NCBI RefSeq assembly: GCF_038024035.1
Contig: NZ_CP150664.1
Span: 372,001 to 436,000, forward strand
Direction: 5' to 3'
From: Polaribacter pacificus
GTDB taxonomy: Bacteria; Bacteroidota; Bacteroidia; Flavobacteriales; Flavobacteriaceae
DNA length: 64,000 bases
Both the position numbers and the translations under genes were made by a program. Every line of letters begins with the position of its first letter. Within the stretch, counting starts at the first letter, position 1. Of this stretch, positions 16,272 through 25,949 are shown one piece after another. The notes under the pieces are model-generated. The model was not told where the DNA came from, made no database searches, and was given only the letters and a program-made list of their open reading frames with translations.

Positions 16272-17102
16272 CTATTGATTTCCTAAGATAATTGGCAATC
16301 CGTCTTTTCCTGACCCAATGACAACAACTTTGCTGTTTGGAGACTTCGCAAGCTCTAAAGTTGCGTCAATTCCTTTTTCTTGTAAAATTTTATCCGTTAA
16401 AGAAGCACTTAAAATCTTATTTGCTACTGCTTTCCCTTCTGCATCAATTTTTTGACGCTCAGCTTCTTTTTTTGCTTTTGCTAAACGAAACTCATACTCA
16501 AGAGATTCTTGCTCTTGTTTTAGTTTGGTCTCAATGGCAGTTCTAATAGTTGTTGGTAATTTAACATCTTCAACCAATACTCGTTTAACTGTTAAATACT
16601 GATCTGATAAAATATTAGTCAGTTCTTCTAAGATTTCCTGTTCAATAACATCTCTTTTACTAGAGTACAATTGTTCTGGTGTATATCTACCCACAACAGA
16701 TCTTGCGGCAGCGTTTACAGCAGGGTTTAACAATTCTCTTACAAAATCTGCTCCTTTCGTTTTGATTAAGCTTCCTAGGTTCTCTAATTCTGGTTCATAC
16801 CAGATGGTTCCATTTACTTTTACTTCCAGTCCGTTTACAGACAATACATTCATTTCATCAGAGATAGACTGTTGACGCACTTTAAGCACGATCATTTCGT
16901 TCCAAGGAGCAACAATATGAAATCCTTCATTGTACGTTTCATCGGTGTTAATACCGTCTCCAAATCGCTCAAATAAGACACCACCCTCTCCAGGACCAAT
17001 AGTCACTGTTGATTTTGAAATAAAAATGATGAGTACTACCGCTATAATGATAAAAATAAGTCCCCCTTTAGGAAACTTTAAATCTACTTGATTCTGTGCC
17101 AT
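16272..17102 (-). CDS. Prohibitin-family SPFH membrane protein
   Basis: A 276-residue membrane-anchored scaffold protein. One N-terminal transmembrane helix (about 13-29) is followed by the SPFH/band 7 domain (about 30-215, with GPGEGGVLFERFGD and RSVVGRYTPEQLYSSKRD) and an alanine- and lysine-rich coiled coil (LAKAKKEAERQKIDAEGKA). Family members form large ring assemblies that organise the membrane and control FtsH-type proteases. No partner is adjacent. A CAAATTTA (reverse TAAATTTG) box is 25 bases upstream. Confidence 0.92.
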   Translation of the reverse strand: MAQNQVDLKFPKGGLIFIIIAVVLIIFISKSTVTIGPGEGGVLFERFGDGINTDETYNEGFHIVAPWNEMIVLKVRQQSISDEMNVLSVNGLEVKVNGTIWYEPELENLGSLIKTKGADFVRELLNPAVNAAARSVVGRYTPEQLYSSKRDVIEQEILEELTNILSDQYLTVKRVLVEDVKLPTTIRTAIETKLKQEQESLEYEFRLAKAKKEAERQKIDAEGKAVANKILSASLTDKILQEKGIDATLELAKSPNSKVVVIGSGKDGLPIILGNQ

Positions 17103-17127
17103 AAAATTTAGTTTTTTTTGAATTTAT

Positions 17128-17135
17128 CAAATTTA
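17128..17135 (-). promoter_or_regulatory. Putative -7 box of the prohibitin gene
   Basis: CAAATTTA reads TAAATTTG on the minus strand, a perfect TAnnTTTG, 25 bases before the ATG. It lies in the short gap after the CDF transporter gene. Confidence 0.5.
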
Positions 17136-17148
17136 CAACTAAAGCCCG

Positions 17149-18042
17149 TTAATTGCAATCTTTATAAGCACAATCTTCTGGGTTTTGATCTAGCTCTAAA
17201 GTACAATGCTCAATGTGAAACTCTTGCTTTAACAAGTGTCTAACCTGGTTTTTAAGTGCTGTAGTTTCTTTTTGATATGGGTCATTAAGCACCAAATGCA
17301 TACTTAATACATGATATTCTCCGTCCATGGTCCATAGATGGCAGTCGTGAACACTTTTTATCCCTTTCATAGCAATGACTTTTTTTTCAATTGCCTTTAC
17401 AGATAGTTGATCAGGTACCCTTTGAAGAATGATGCTAATAGATTCTTTAAGGTTTTTAAACACATTAAAAAGCACATAACAGGCAATTGCCAATGAGAGT
17501 ATTGGGTCTAATATAGGAACATTCCAAAATTGCATGATAATGCTTGCAATCAAAACAGCAATCCAGCCCAAAACATCTTCTAATAAATGCAGGCTTACAA
17601 CCCTCTCATTTATAGAGCTGCCTTTTTTTAATTTTAAAACGGCTGCTCCGTTAACCAACACGCCTAAAATAGCAAGCCACATCATCCCATGGGCATCAGC
17701 TGCTTGAGGATTTATAATTCTCGGTATGGCTTCTTTAATAATAAACACCGTTCCGATAATTAATATAATACTATTAATTATCGCGCCTAAAAGCGAAAAA
17801 CGCTTGTAACCATACGAGTATTTTGAGTTTGCTTTTTTAGTTGATATTTTTTGAAAATACCAAGACATCCCTAAACTAATACTATCACCTAGATCATGTA
17901 CAGCATCAGAAACAATAGCCAAACTATTGGTGTAAATCCCGCCAATAATTTCTATCAGAGTAAAAGAAAGATTTAAAAAAAACGCTGTTTTAATGTTTTT
18001 AGTAGCTCCTTCTTCATGATGATGGTGATGATGATGTCCCAT
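17149..18042 (-). CDS. Cation diffusion facilitator, zinc-type
   Basis: A 297-residue inner-membrane metal/proton antiporter with six helices and a C-terminal cytoplasmic metallochaperone-like domain (from about 205). The N-terminus starts MG followed by seven consecutive histidines, a metal-sensing or metal-gathering tail. Helix 2 has HDLGD and helix 5 has HLLED, the paired HxxxD sites that favour zinc. It exports metal from cytoplasm to periplasm. It starts 16 bases after the TonB-receptor stop, so the two genes form an operon. A CYKD-type cysteine pair ends the protein. Confidence 0.92.
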   Translation of the reverse strand: MGHHHHHHHEEGATKNIKTAFFLNLSFTLIEIIGGIYTNSLAIVSDAVHDLGDSISLGMSWYFQKISTKKANSKYSYGYKRFSLLGAIINSIILIIGTVFIIKEAIPRIINPQAADAHGMMWLAILGVLVNGAAVLKLKKGSSINERVVSLHLLEDVLGWIAVLIASIIMQFWNVPILDPILSLAIACYVLFNVFKNLKESISIILQRVPDQLSVKAIEKKVIAMKGIKSVHDCHLWTMDGEYHVLSMHLVLNDPYQKETTALKNQVRHLLKQEFHIEHCTLELDQNPEDCAYKDCN

Positions 18043-18058
18043 GGTTCACCCTTTCGAT

Positions 18059-20215
18059 TTATAGTTTTATTAAAATCCCCCCATTAAAAACAAAGCCATC
18101 AGTAGGAGCCCAAATATCTGAGAATACTGGGTTGTTAGCTGATCCTGTAATCATAGATTGATAATTTGATTGTTTGTTATCTGTAAAGTTTTCAAAATTT
18201 GCATAGACACTTATTTTACCAAAGGTTCTCATCGCCATAAAGCCCATAGTCCAATAACTCGGTGTTTCAGTTAGGTCTGTTCTAAATTGAGAACTCTTGT
18301 AGTAAGCCTCATAACCAATTCGCCATTTATCGTGAACTTCATACATAAGTACACCTCCAAAATTGTGCTTAGGAGTTAAAGCTTTCTGTTGTTGTAAAAC
18401 CTTTACATTGTTAAATGCATAATTGGTAAATAAGATAAAGTCTTTGTATTTAAATTTTAAATTGGTTTCAAAACCATAGCTATCTAGAGGGTTTGTTGCA
18501 TTTAAAAATTTATAATCTTGTCCTTGTTGTGTTAACACTAAGCTATTGTTTAACTGCGTGTAAAAGAACAATTGATTAAATGACACAGAGACTGCATCCT
18601 CAAGAATTGTGGTTTTATAGTTAAGGTCTAAATTAAGCCCAGCAGAAGTTTCTGCTTTAAAATTAGTAGGGTTTATAGGTAATACTTGTTGATAAGCACG
18701 CAGTTCTGAATCTTCTGTAAAGATCGTTGGGATTTTATATCCTAGTCCTCCACCAATTCTAGAAGTCAATGCATTAGTAAACTTGTAAAATAAAGAGACT
18801 CTTGGTAATAAAAAAGTACCGTAATTATTATTGTAATCAATACGCAAACCAGTTTCTAAACTCATGTTTTCTGAAACGGTCAAATTGTTTTGTGCAAAAG
18901 CACCGCTGGTAAATTGCTGATAGCTTCTATCTAAAGCAGTTGTAGGTGTTTCTGTAAAGTCTTCTGTAATGATATTGGCTCCAAAAACCCAATCAGATTT
19001 TTCTGAGTACCTATTATAAGTAGCTTCGGTAAAACTAGCAAATTGAGATCCTAAAAACTGGTAGGTAGGTAAAAGTAAGTCTCTATTAAAATAGCTAAGA
19101 CTATTTTTTATGTGAAAAGAGCTGCTTTCAGAAATTTCATTATCATATGAGCTCTTCATTGCGTACCTACTTGATTTGTTTTCTTCAAAAAAACCTTGTT
19201 GTGGCGTTGTGTTCTGGTTAACATATCGAATATCACCTCCTACTCTACGCTCATCAGAAATATTAAACGTAACTCTTAAAGTTTTAGCTTCTGAAGGGTA
19301 ATAATAGAATGATGGGTTAAAGCTGATGCTTCTTACTTTAGGCAGGTCAGAAAACGTATCATTATTAACATCACTTGCTTGCTGTAAGTTGGTCGAACCA
19401 AACAAAGACATTCCAAAACGATCATTTCGTTTGCTATAGTACGCATTTACAGTAGCTCCTTTACGCGATGTTAAATCTAGCATAAAAGTAGTTTCACTTT
19501 CAAAACCAGGTTTCTTAGAAATTAAATTCACCAATCCTGCGATGGCTCCTCCTCCATATAAGGTAGAAGAACTTCCTTTAATAATCTCTACCTGTTGTAA
19601 ATCTAAAGGTGGAATTTGCATAATACTTAAACCACTAGAAAACCCTCCAAATAAAGGGAATCCATCTTTTAATAGCTGAGTAAAACGTCCATCCAACCCT
19701 TGAATTCGAATACTTTGATTGGCAGAGTTTGCAGAAGTCTGTTGCATCTGTATCCCTGTACTCTCTCTTAATAACATGGCTATGTTGGCAGAATTCATAG
19801 CTGCTTTTTCTCCCAGTTCCTCAGCTCCAATTACTTCAATTCTTGTAGGTATTTGAGCAATACTTCTTTTACTTCTGGTTGATGATATTACTACGGTTTC
19901 TAAAGTACCTTCATGTTCGTGTAATGCAATGCTTATGTTATTGTCCTTTATCGGGAAGTTTAGTTTTATCTGTTGTGTCTCAAAACCCACAAATGAAACA
20001 ACTAAGGTTTGTTTACCGTTAGGGATAGATGCTAAAGTTGCAATCCCATCATAATTTGTAGTATTTCCTAGCTGAGTTCCTTTTAAATAGACCGATGCAC
20101 CCATTAACACTTCTTTGTCTTCTGCAGAAACTACGGTTACTTTAAGTGAATTTTGTGAAAATGCAGTGTGTGAGAGTAATCCAATAAAAAGGATTGTAAT
20201 AACGTTTTTAACCAT
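18059..20215 (-). CDS. TonB-dependent receptor
   Basis: A 718-residue outer-membrane active transporter. Signal peptide (cleavage near AFS-QNS), CarboxypepD-like domain (about 22-108), plug domain (about 120-235, ending in GSSSTLYGGGAIAGLVNLISKKPG) and a 22-strand barrel with a C-terminal FVFNGGILIKL. The operon with a zinc-type CDF transporter suggests a metal or metallophore cargo, but this is inference. It is not a SusC-type receptor: it is too short and has no SusD neighbour. Confidence 0.93.
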   Translation of the reverse strand: MVKNVITILFIGLLSHTAFSQNSLKVTVVSAEDKEVLMGASVYLKGTQLGNTTNYDGIATLASIPNGKQTLVVSFVGFETQQIKLNFPIKDNNISIALHEHEGTLETVVISSTRSKRSIAQIPTRIEVIGAEELGEKAAMNSANIAMLLRESTGIQMQQTSANSANQSIRIQGLDGRFTQLLKDGFPLFGGFSSGLSIMQIPPLDLQQVEIIKGSSSTLYGGGAIAGLVNLISKKPGFESETTFMLDLTSRKGATVNAYYSKRNDRFGMSLFGSTNLQQASDVNNDTFSDLPKVRSISFNPSFYYYPSEAKTLRVTFNISDERRVGGDIRYVNQNTTPQQGFFEENKSSRYAMKSSYDNEISESSSFHIKNSLSYFNRDLLLPTYQFLGSQFASFTEATYNRYSEKSDWVFGANIITEDFTETPTTALDRSYQQFTSGAFAQNNLTVSENMSLETGLRIDYNNNYGTFLLPRVSLFYKFTNALTSRIGGGLGYKIPTIFTEDSELRAYQQVLPINPTNFKAETSAGLNLDLNYKTTILEDAVSVSFNQLFFYTQLNNSLVLTQQGQDYKFLNATNPLDSYGFETNLKFKYKDFILFTNYAFNNVKVLQQQKALTPKHNFGGVLMYEVHDKWRIGYEAYYKSSQFRTDLTETPSYWTMGFMAMRTFGKISVYANFENFTDNKQSNYQSMITGSANNPVFSDIWAPTDGFVFNGGILIKL

Positions 20216-20309
20216 TGTGTTTGCTGTTTGTCAATTGATAATTTAATAGAAGACGCTTAACCTATTAAAAAGATGCAAAAAAGTATAAAAAAAATACAGC
20301 AATTAACCT

Positions 20310-20699
20310 TTAATCTTTTAATCGATCTTTTACGTATTCTATAGCAGTCTTTCCATGCTTTTTAGGTTGACCGTTATCATCAAGGGCTACCATAACAACT
20401 TTGTCTATTTCAATAATGGTTTTGTGTGTTAATTTATTTCGAACAGTGCATTTTAACGTAATAGATGTATTTCCAAAAGCCAAGACTTCAATCCCTATTT
20501 CTATAATATCACCCTGTTTTGCAGAACTCACAAAATCTATTTCTGACATAAATTTGGTTACTGTTCTTGGAATCTCTAATTGAATGATTGCATACAAAGC
20601 AATTTCCTCATCAATCCATTGTAATAACCGTCCTCCAAATAAGGTTCCATTTGGGTTTAAATCTTCAGGTTTAATCCATTTTCTTGTATGATACTTCAT
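20310..20699 (-). CDS. Acyl-CoA thioesterase (hotdog fold)
   Basis: A 129-residue hotdog-fold thioesterase of the YciA/BFIT type. NPNGTLFGGRLLQWIDEEIA (about 16-35) carries the usual active-site Asp, and FVSSAKQGDIIEIGIEV follows. It hydrolyses acyl-CoA to free acid and CoA in the cytoplasm; chain preference is unknown. It is a single gene between the TonB receptor and the von Willebrand-like gene. Confidence 0.9.
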   Translation of the reverse strand: MKYHTRKWIKPEDLNPNGTLFGGRLLQWIDEEIALYAIIQLEIPRTVTKFMSEIDFVSSAKQGDIIEIGIEVLAFGNTSITLKCTVRNKLTHKTIIEIDKVVMVALDDNGQPKKHGKTAIEYVKDRLKD

Positions 20700-20775
20700 G
20701 TTCTTTGTGTTTTGTATTGAGTACTGTAAATTTCGGTCAATTTATTAATTGAAGCAATCAATCTCAATTGTAAAA

Positions 20776-22809
20776 TTAAATATGACCATAGTATTTTCTA
20801 ATAAACCATTCTGCAGAAAATAAAAGAATAATCATTACAAGAAGTATGGGCCAATGAATAAGCTCTTCTTGCACCTTAGTGCTTTTCTGCACTGTTTGAT
20901 ACCTATTATCTTTTACAATAGCATTAATGGCTTCTAAGATGTTGTTTGAGCTGTACCACTGCCCTTCTGTGCGCTTGGCTAAGCTTTTTAATCCTTCAAT
21001 GTTGGCCATGGTAAACTGTTCTTCTATTTGGAAATCTGTAATTTTAAAAGAACCAGACTTTTTAAGTGTCTGGTTTTCAACCTGTACAGTATATTGGTAG
21101 TCGCCTGGTGCTAAGTTGTTTACAATTAGTTCAAAAGAGTTGTCCTCCAAATAAAATGAACTGTTTATCTGATTGTTATTGGTAGTATTTACTAACTTTA
21201 ACTGTAATTTTGCTCTAGGGTCAAATTTGTAGTTTTTGTCAACATAAAATGCGCTTATTTTAATAGGGCTGTTTGCAGGATAGGTGTTCTCTACTTTAAT
21301 AGAGAGTCGTTCTCTTTGTTGGCTAGAGGCCAAATATTGTACGGTATTTCCAATAAAAGCATCAAAATCTTGAAAAGAATTGGCTACCCTAAAACTAGTT
21401 GCTCTCCATTTCCAGAGCCCTTCTCCTAATAAAACAGCACTTTTTTGATTGGCTTCTTCAAAAGTTGTTAGCAAAGGTGTTTCAGTATCAAAACCTGTAA
21501 TGGATTGGTATAAAATAGCGTCTTGTTTGTTATTTATTTTGATTCCTCCAAATTGATCTTGCAAGGGAGGGAAATTAGTAAATCCAATATCCTCTTGTGC
21601 AAAAGCAGTAAAAGATTTGTTGTAATACGCTCCGTATTCTTCAATACTGTTGATGCTCTTCTTTTGATAATTTTTTTGTGCTTCATTTAAAAAATCCCAA
21701 TCAGTTTGTAAGCCAGTTACTACCCAGTAATTGAGTTCTTGCTGCTGAATTTCTGTAAAAACAGATTGAAAGTTTTGGTTTGGCTGATAGAGTATAACTA
21801 ATTGAAAGTCAGAGTTTTTTAAGTGGTTATTTTCTAGATTTAATAAGGTCACCTTCCGTTGCTTGTTTGTTTCAATGGCTCGCTTTAATGCGCCAATATC
21901 TGGGTGTTGAGTTTCACTGATAATAGCTATGTTTGTCTGCTCATTAAAGACTTCTACCGCAAAGGTTTTAAGATTGTTCTTTAGATTTTCTTCATTTTTA
22001 ATTGGGGCTATACTAGCAGTATAATAATGCACTCCTATTTTATCTGCATCTAAGTATGTTGTTATAGTTTGACTTGTTGATGTCTTACTAAAACTTAGAT
22101 TTTTTTTAAAAAGCATTCGATTGCCTACTTTTAAGTAAAACGTCGTATTTACAGCAGTTTCACCTTGATACAGAAAACGAATTTCAACAGGAAAGGTATT
22201 GCTTAAATAACTATAAGGGTTTGCATTAATTTGCTTAATACTGATATCAGTCTTAGGTACTGTATCTCCTAATATGATGGGGTATATATTGTTTTTTGTA
22301 CCGCTGTAATTATAAGAGGTACCCAAAGTTTGATTACCATCCGTTAATAACAGCACGGGATCACTACTGTTCTTTGTTAGTTTATCAACACTTTCAAGCG
22401 CTTTGTAAATATTGGTCTGAGTATCTTTAAAAGACAAACTGTCGGTAGGCATTACTGCTAGCTCATTACCAAAACGATACCACATAAGCTCAAATTTATC
22501 TGACAGACTTTGATTTTGTCTTAGTTTTTCTAATGCATTTAACAGGCCCCTATCTTGCTTTAAAAACTTTATAGAGAGGCTGTTGTCAGCCAAAATAGTT
22601 AAACTTGGTTTTTTGCTTGTTATACGGTCGTTTTCAATACTTGGATTAATCCATAAGAGTATAAGTAAAAAAAATGCAAGAAAGCGTAAGGAGAACAACA
22701 GCAAATGAGTTCTTTTGACTTTAGGGTTCTTATAAAAATACAAAAACCATGAAGCACCTAGGCTGATAAGAACTGCAAATAAGATTAATAAAATTGTTGT
22801 TGTTTGCAA
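20776..22809 (-). CDS. Von Willebrand A-like membrane protein
   Basis: A 677-residue protein from a TTG start at 22809, chosen because the first transmembrane helix (TILLILFAVLISLGASWFLY) begins right after it; no ATG lies upstream in frame, and another TTG at 22857 would add 16 residues. Two N-terminal helices, then a VWA-like domain with the metal motif DNSLS (ADNSLSIKF) and the TDG strand (LLTDGNQ), then a long beta-rich periplasmic region, and a last helix (ILLVMIILLFSAEWFI) at the C-terminus. It resembles the BatA-like or glutamine amidotransferase-like proteins of Bacteroidota. The function is unknown. Confidence 0.85.
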   Translation of the reverse strand: MQTTTILLILFAVLISLGASWFLYFYKNPKVKRTHLLLFSLRFLAFFLLILLWINPSIENDRITSKKPSLTILADNSLSIKFLKQDRGLLNALEKLRQNQSLSDKFELMWYRFGNELAVMPTDSLSFKDTQTNIYKALESVDKLTKNSSDPVLLLTDGNQTLGTSYNYSGTKNNIYPIILGDTVPKTDISIKQINANPYSYLSNTFPVEIRFLYQGETAVNTTFYLKVGNRMLFKKNLSFSKTSTSQTITTYLDADKIGVHYYTASIAPIKNEENLKNNLKTFAVEVFNEQTNIAIISETQHPDIGALKRAIETNKQRKVTLLNLENNHLKNSDFQLVILYQPNQNFQSVFTEIQQQELNYWVVTGLQTDWDFLNEAQKNYQKKSINSIEEYGAYYNKSFTAFAQEDIGFTNFPPLQDQFGGIKINNKQDAILYQSITGFDTETPLLTTFEEANQKSAVLLGEGLWKWRATSFRVANSFQDFDAFIGNTVQYLASSQQRERLSIKVENTYPANSPIKISAFYVDKNYKFDPRAKLQLKLVNTTNNNQINSSFYLEDNSFELIVNNLAPGDYQYTVQVENQTLKKSGSFKITDFQIEEQFTMANIEGLKSLAKRTEGQWYSSNNILEAINAIVKDNRYQTVQKSTKVQEELIHWPILLVMIILLFSAEWFIRKYYGHI

Positions 22810-22881
22810 GTGGATATCTTTAAACGTAAAATTAACTAAAAATATATTGATAATCAATCGCTAAAAAATATTAATCAACAT

Positions 22882-22922
22882 AAAAAAGCCTATCGTGTTT
22901 TCTAAAACAGATAGGCTTTTTC
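22882..22922 (-). terminator. Hairpin terminator of the M1 peptidase gene
   Basis: Outer 11-bp stem (22883-22893 with 22911-22921, arm AAAAAGCCTAT) plus an inner GTTTT/AAAAC stem. It lies 17 bases past the peptidase stop and before the VWA-like gene. Confidence 0.82.
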
Positions 22923-22938
22923 TATGTATTAGTTGTTG

Positions 22939-24924
22939 TTATTTTTTAGGCCATACATTGTCAGTTACATCAGAATCTGGGAATCTACCAAAAGGATCAA
23001 AAGTTATTTTTTTAATCTTTCTAGATCCAAATTGCAATTTGGCTTTAAACGTTCGGTTTCCATTAAACCAAACTGAAACCGGCCAAGTAACAATTGCAGT
23101 GTTAGCATCTAGCATCTTAGCGTTTTTCATTTTTTTAATAGCTGATCTTCCTTCTTCAAATTCAACCTTTAATACTACAGGAGATGGCATTGCTCCAGCC
23201 TGATAAACATCTACTGTGGTAGTAGATCCAGACTTACTAACCTTATTAATTGAACCATCAACAGACTCTGTAGTCCACAACCAATAATACCAGAACCATC
23301 CTAGATCCATGCGTAATTCACTACTCATAAAGTACACAAAATCCCAAGGAGACGGGTGTTTAAATGACCAGGCCGCTGCATATTTCTTCATAGCAGCTTG
23401 TACTGCATCATCTCCTACGATACTTCCCAACATAGAAAGCATCATTGGTGCTTTGTTATAGGTCTGAAATCCATATAAGTTTCCTCCGTAATTAGACATC
23501 CACATCATGGTAGGTTCTTCTTCGTTTCCGCTAATTCTACCATAGTTTTGTCCCCAACCATCTAGTTTGGCTGGTCTTCCTGTTGCATCAGCATTTGATA
23601 AGATATTCATATAGGTATTAAATCCTTCATCCATCCAACCGTATCTGGTTTCGTTTGTTCCTACGACCATTGGCCACCATTGATGTGCAGTTTCATGATC
23701 TGCAGCACCTTGATTAGAGTTGATTACCATAGGGTATTCCATTCCGGCACTAGGACCATCCTGAAGTGTTAACTGTGGAAAAGCATAAGGTGTCCATAAA
23801 TTTGAGTAGAACTCTAAGGCATGACGCGTTACTGCTCCTGCTCTTGTAAATCTATTTGCTCTTTCTGGTAAAAACACCATATGAATCGGGATCGGTCCTT
23901 TGCTAGGAATCACAGCTCTAGTGGCTTTCCATACAAATTCATTAGATGCTGCCCAAGCAAAATCATTTACTTTATCAGCTTTATAATGCCAAATTATTTG
24001 ATTGTCCTTTGCTGGCTTTAGGCCTTTTTCACCTTGACCAATAATGGTTAATTCCTCATTTGATTTTAAAACCTTAGCCAATCGATTGTTGGTTTCTTGG
24101 GTTAAGATTTCGTTGGCATTTTGTAAAACTCCTGTTGAACTCACTATCCAACCATCTGGTACATTGATCTTTACATCAAAGGTTCCGAAATTGTTAAAAA
24201 ATTCTGCAGGACCTAAATAAACATCTCTTTGCCAACCTCTTAAATCATCATATTTTGCAAGTCTAGGAAACCATTGAGTTGGTTGAAACACACGACTACC
24301 CCATCGTTGGGTCATTCTATGTCCTCTTCCGTTTTCTCCTCCAGGTAATTTTGTATTCCAAGAAATTTCTACGGTTGCTTTTGATTTTGCTTTAATTGGA
24401 GTCGCAAGATTGATTACCGCTACTGTTTGTTGCAAGCCACTCACAGAAATTTTTGGAGTACTTTTTTGTCCTCTTCTAAAACCAGCTGGTCTTGCGTGTA
24501 AATCAACCTCTACACCATCTACAACTAATCGAGTGATTACCATTCCTTCTGTAGTTTCTGCAGGAACTGAACTCCCTCTTGGGACATCCGCTCTAAAAAT
24601 ATTGTGATCCAACCTTAATACAATACTGTTTAAATCATCAGTACTATTGTTGTGCATTAAAATTGTTTCTGTACCAGAAAGAACTTGTGTCCTTGGGTTT
24701 AGGCTTACGTTAATATCGTAATCAGCCTCTAATTGCCAATAGTTTTTTCCAGGTGTACCCGTAAAATCTCTAGTTCCAGCCTTTATAGCTTTTTGAATCG
24801 AGTTAGTCAATGGAATTTCATGGCGAATTGTTCGCTTTGTTGATGTTAGGCTTTTTTGCTGTGCAGCACCTAAATACCCTTGTAATAAGAAAACAAGGGA
24901 CAGTCCTTTTAGTAGTATTTTCAT
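22939..24924 (-). CDS. Secreted M1-family zinc metallopeptidase
   Basis: A 661-residue exported aminopeptidase-like protein with a signal peptide of about 20 residues. The zinc site is HETAH (His410, Glu411, His414) with the third ligand Glu433 in WMDEGF, at the exact spacing of the M1 family. The segment DGPSAGMEYPM stands in for the GAMEN exopeptidase motif. The N-terminal beta domain covers about 50-260. There is no type IX sorting domain; the chain ends at VWPKK. It probably degrades peptides in the periplasm. Confidence 0.93.
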   Translation of the reverse strand: MKILLKGLSLVFLLQGYLGAAQQKSLTSTKRTIRHEIPLTNSIQKAIKAGTRDFTGTPGKNYWQLEADYDINVSLNPRTQVLSGTETILMHNNSTDDLNSIVLRLDHNIFRADVPRGSSVPAETTEGMVITRLVVDGVEVDLHARPAGFRRGQKSTPKISVSGLQQTVAVINLATPIKAKSKATVEISWNTKLPGGENGRGHRMTQRWGSRVFQPTQWFPRLAKYDDLRGWQRDVYLGPAEFFNNFGTFDVKINVPDGWIVSSTGVLQNANEILTQETNNRLAKVLKSNEELTIIGQGEKGLKPAKDNQIIWHYKADKVNDFAWAASNEFVWKATRAVIPSKGPIPIHMVFLPERANRFTRAGAVTRHALEFYSNLWTPYAFPQLTLQDGPSAGMEYPMVINSNQGAADHETAHQWWPMVVGTNETRYGWMDEGFNTYMNILSNADATGRPAKLDGWGQNYGRISGNEEEPTMMWMSNYGGNLYGFQTYNKAPMMLSMLGSIVGDDAVQAAMKKYAAAWSFKHPSPWDFVYFMSSELRMDLGWFWYYWLWTTESVDGSINKVSKSGSTTTVDVYQAGAMPSPVVLKVEFEEGRSAIKKMKNAKMLDANTAIVTWPVSVWFNGNRTFKAKLQFGSRKIKKITFDPFGRFPDSDVTDNVWPKK

Positions 24925-24990
24925 GGTTGTTGCTTAAGTTTATGCCCGAAGATACATACTAAGCAGCATATTTACAAAACCTTAGATGTT

Positions 24991-25020
24991 AAAAAAGCCC
25001 ATACCAAAAAGGTATAGGCT
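24991..25020 (-). terminator. Hairpin terminator of fabG
   Basis: A 10-bp stem with one mismatch (24996-25005 with 25011-25020) and a T run on the minus strand, 26 bases past the fabG stop. Confidence 0.78.
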
Positions 25021-25045
25021 TAATATATAGTTTATGTCGTGTTTA

Positions 25046-25792
25046 TTAGGTGTTCATTCCTCCATCAACAGAAAGGGTTTGACCGGTAATATACCCACTC
25101 ATGTCTGATGCTAAAAACACACAGGCATTAGCGATATCTTCTGGAGTCCCTCCTCTTTTTAAAGGAATTTCATTACGCCATCCTTCTACAACTTTTTCAT
25201 CGAGCTTGGCAGTCATTTCTGTTTCTATAAAACCAGGAGCAATCACATTGCTTCGAATATTACGAGAACCTAATTCTAAAGCTACTGATTTAGAAAACCC
25301 GATAATTCCAGCTTTTGAAGCTGCGTAATTGGCTTGACCAGCATTTCCTTTTAATCCAACAACAGAACTCATATTAATTATAGATCCTGAACGTTGTTTC
25401 ATCATAGGTCTGATTACAGCTTTGGTTAAGTTAAATACAGATTTTAAATTAACTTCTATCACCTTATCAAAATCATCTTCAGAAATTCGCATTAGCAAAT
25501 TGTCTTTTGTGATTCCAGCATTGTTTATTAAAACATCAATAGCACCAAATTCTTTTAGTACTTCTGCTGCTAATTCTTGAGCCGCATCAAAATTTGCAGC
25601 GTTTGATTGGTAGCCCTTCGCTTTTACACCAAATGCTTGTAATTCTTTTTCTAGTTCGTTTGCAGCATCAACAGATGAGCTATAGGTAAAAGCAACATGA
25701 GCACCTTGTTTGGCAAACATCAGAGCAATTCCTCGACCAATCCCTCTAGAGGCTCCTGTAATAAGTGCCGTTTTATTATCTAATAATTTCAT
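25046..25792 (-). CDS. fabG: 3-oxoacyl-ACP reductase
   Basis: NADPH-dependent reductase of type II fatty acid synthesis. The 248 residues show the Rossmann motif TGASRGIGRG (12-21), NNAG (90-93), and the catalytic Ser143, Tyr156, Lys160 (NYAASKAG). C-terminal VDGGMNT is typical. It has its own promoter box (25825-25832) and terminator, downstream of sucD. Confidence 0.95.
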   Translation of the reverse strand: MKLLDNKTALITGASRGIGRGIALMFAKQGAHVAFTYSSSVDAANELEKELQAFGVKAKGYQSNAANFDAAQELAAEVLKEFGAIDVLINNAGITKDNLLMRISEDDFDKVIEVNLKSVFNLTKAVIRPMMKQRSGSIINMSSVVGLKGNAGQANYAASKAGIIGFSKSVALELGSRNIRSNVIAPGFIETEMTAKLDEKVVEGWRNEIPLKRGGTPEDIANACVFLASDMSGYITGQTLSVDGGMNT

Positions 25793-25824
25793 AAGTAAGT
25801 TGTTTGATTTCTTTATGAGTTTTT

Positions 25825-25832
25825 CAAATATA
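25825..25832 (-). promoter_or_regulatory. Putative -7 box of fabG
   Basis: CAAATATA reads TATATTTG on the minus strand, a perfect TAnnTTTG, 32 bases before the ATG. Confidence 0.55.
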
Positions 25833-25868
25833 CTAATCTTTTATTGATGGGAATTTCCCAATAAAAAG

Positions 25869-25913
25869 AAATTCCCGAAAAGCTGAGGATGAATTCAACG
25901 AAGTCGGGAATTT
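25869..25913 (-). terminator. Hairpin terminator of sucD
   Basis: A 10-bp perfect stem (25869-25878 with 25904-25913, arm AAATTCCCGA) with a 25-base loop and T-rich flank on the minus strand. The long loop holds CTGAGGATGAATTCAACGAA, which is remotely like the short repeat at 14783. Confidence 0.7.
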
Positions 25914-25949
25914 TATTTGTGTTTCGTTTTAAACTAAAACGATTTGTAT

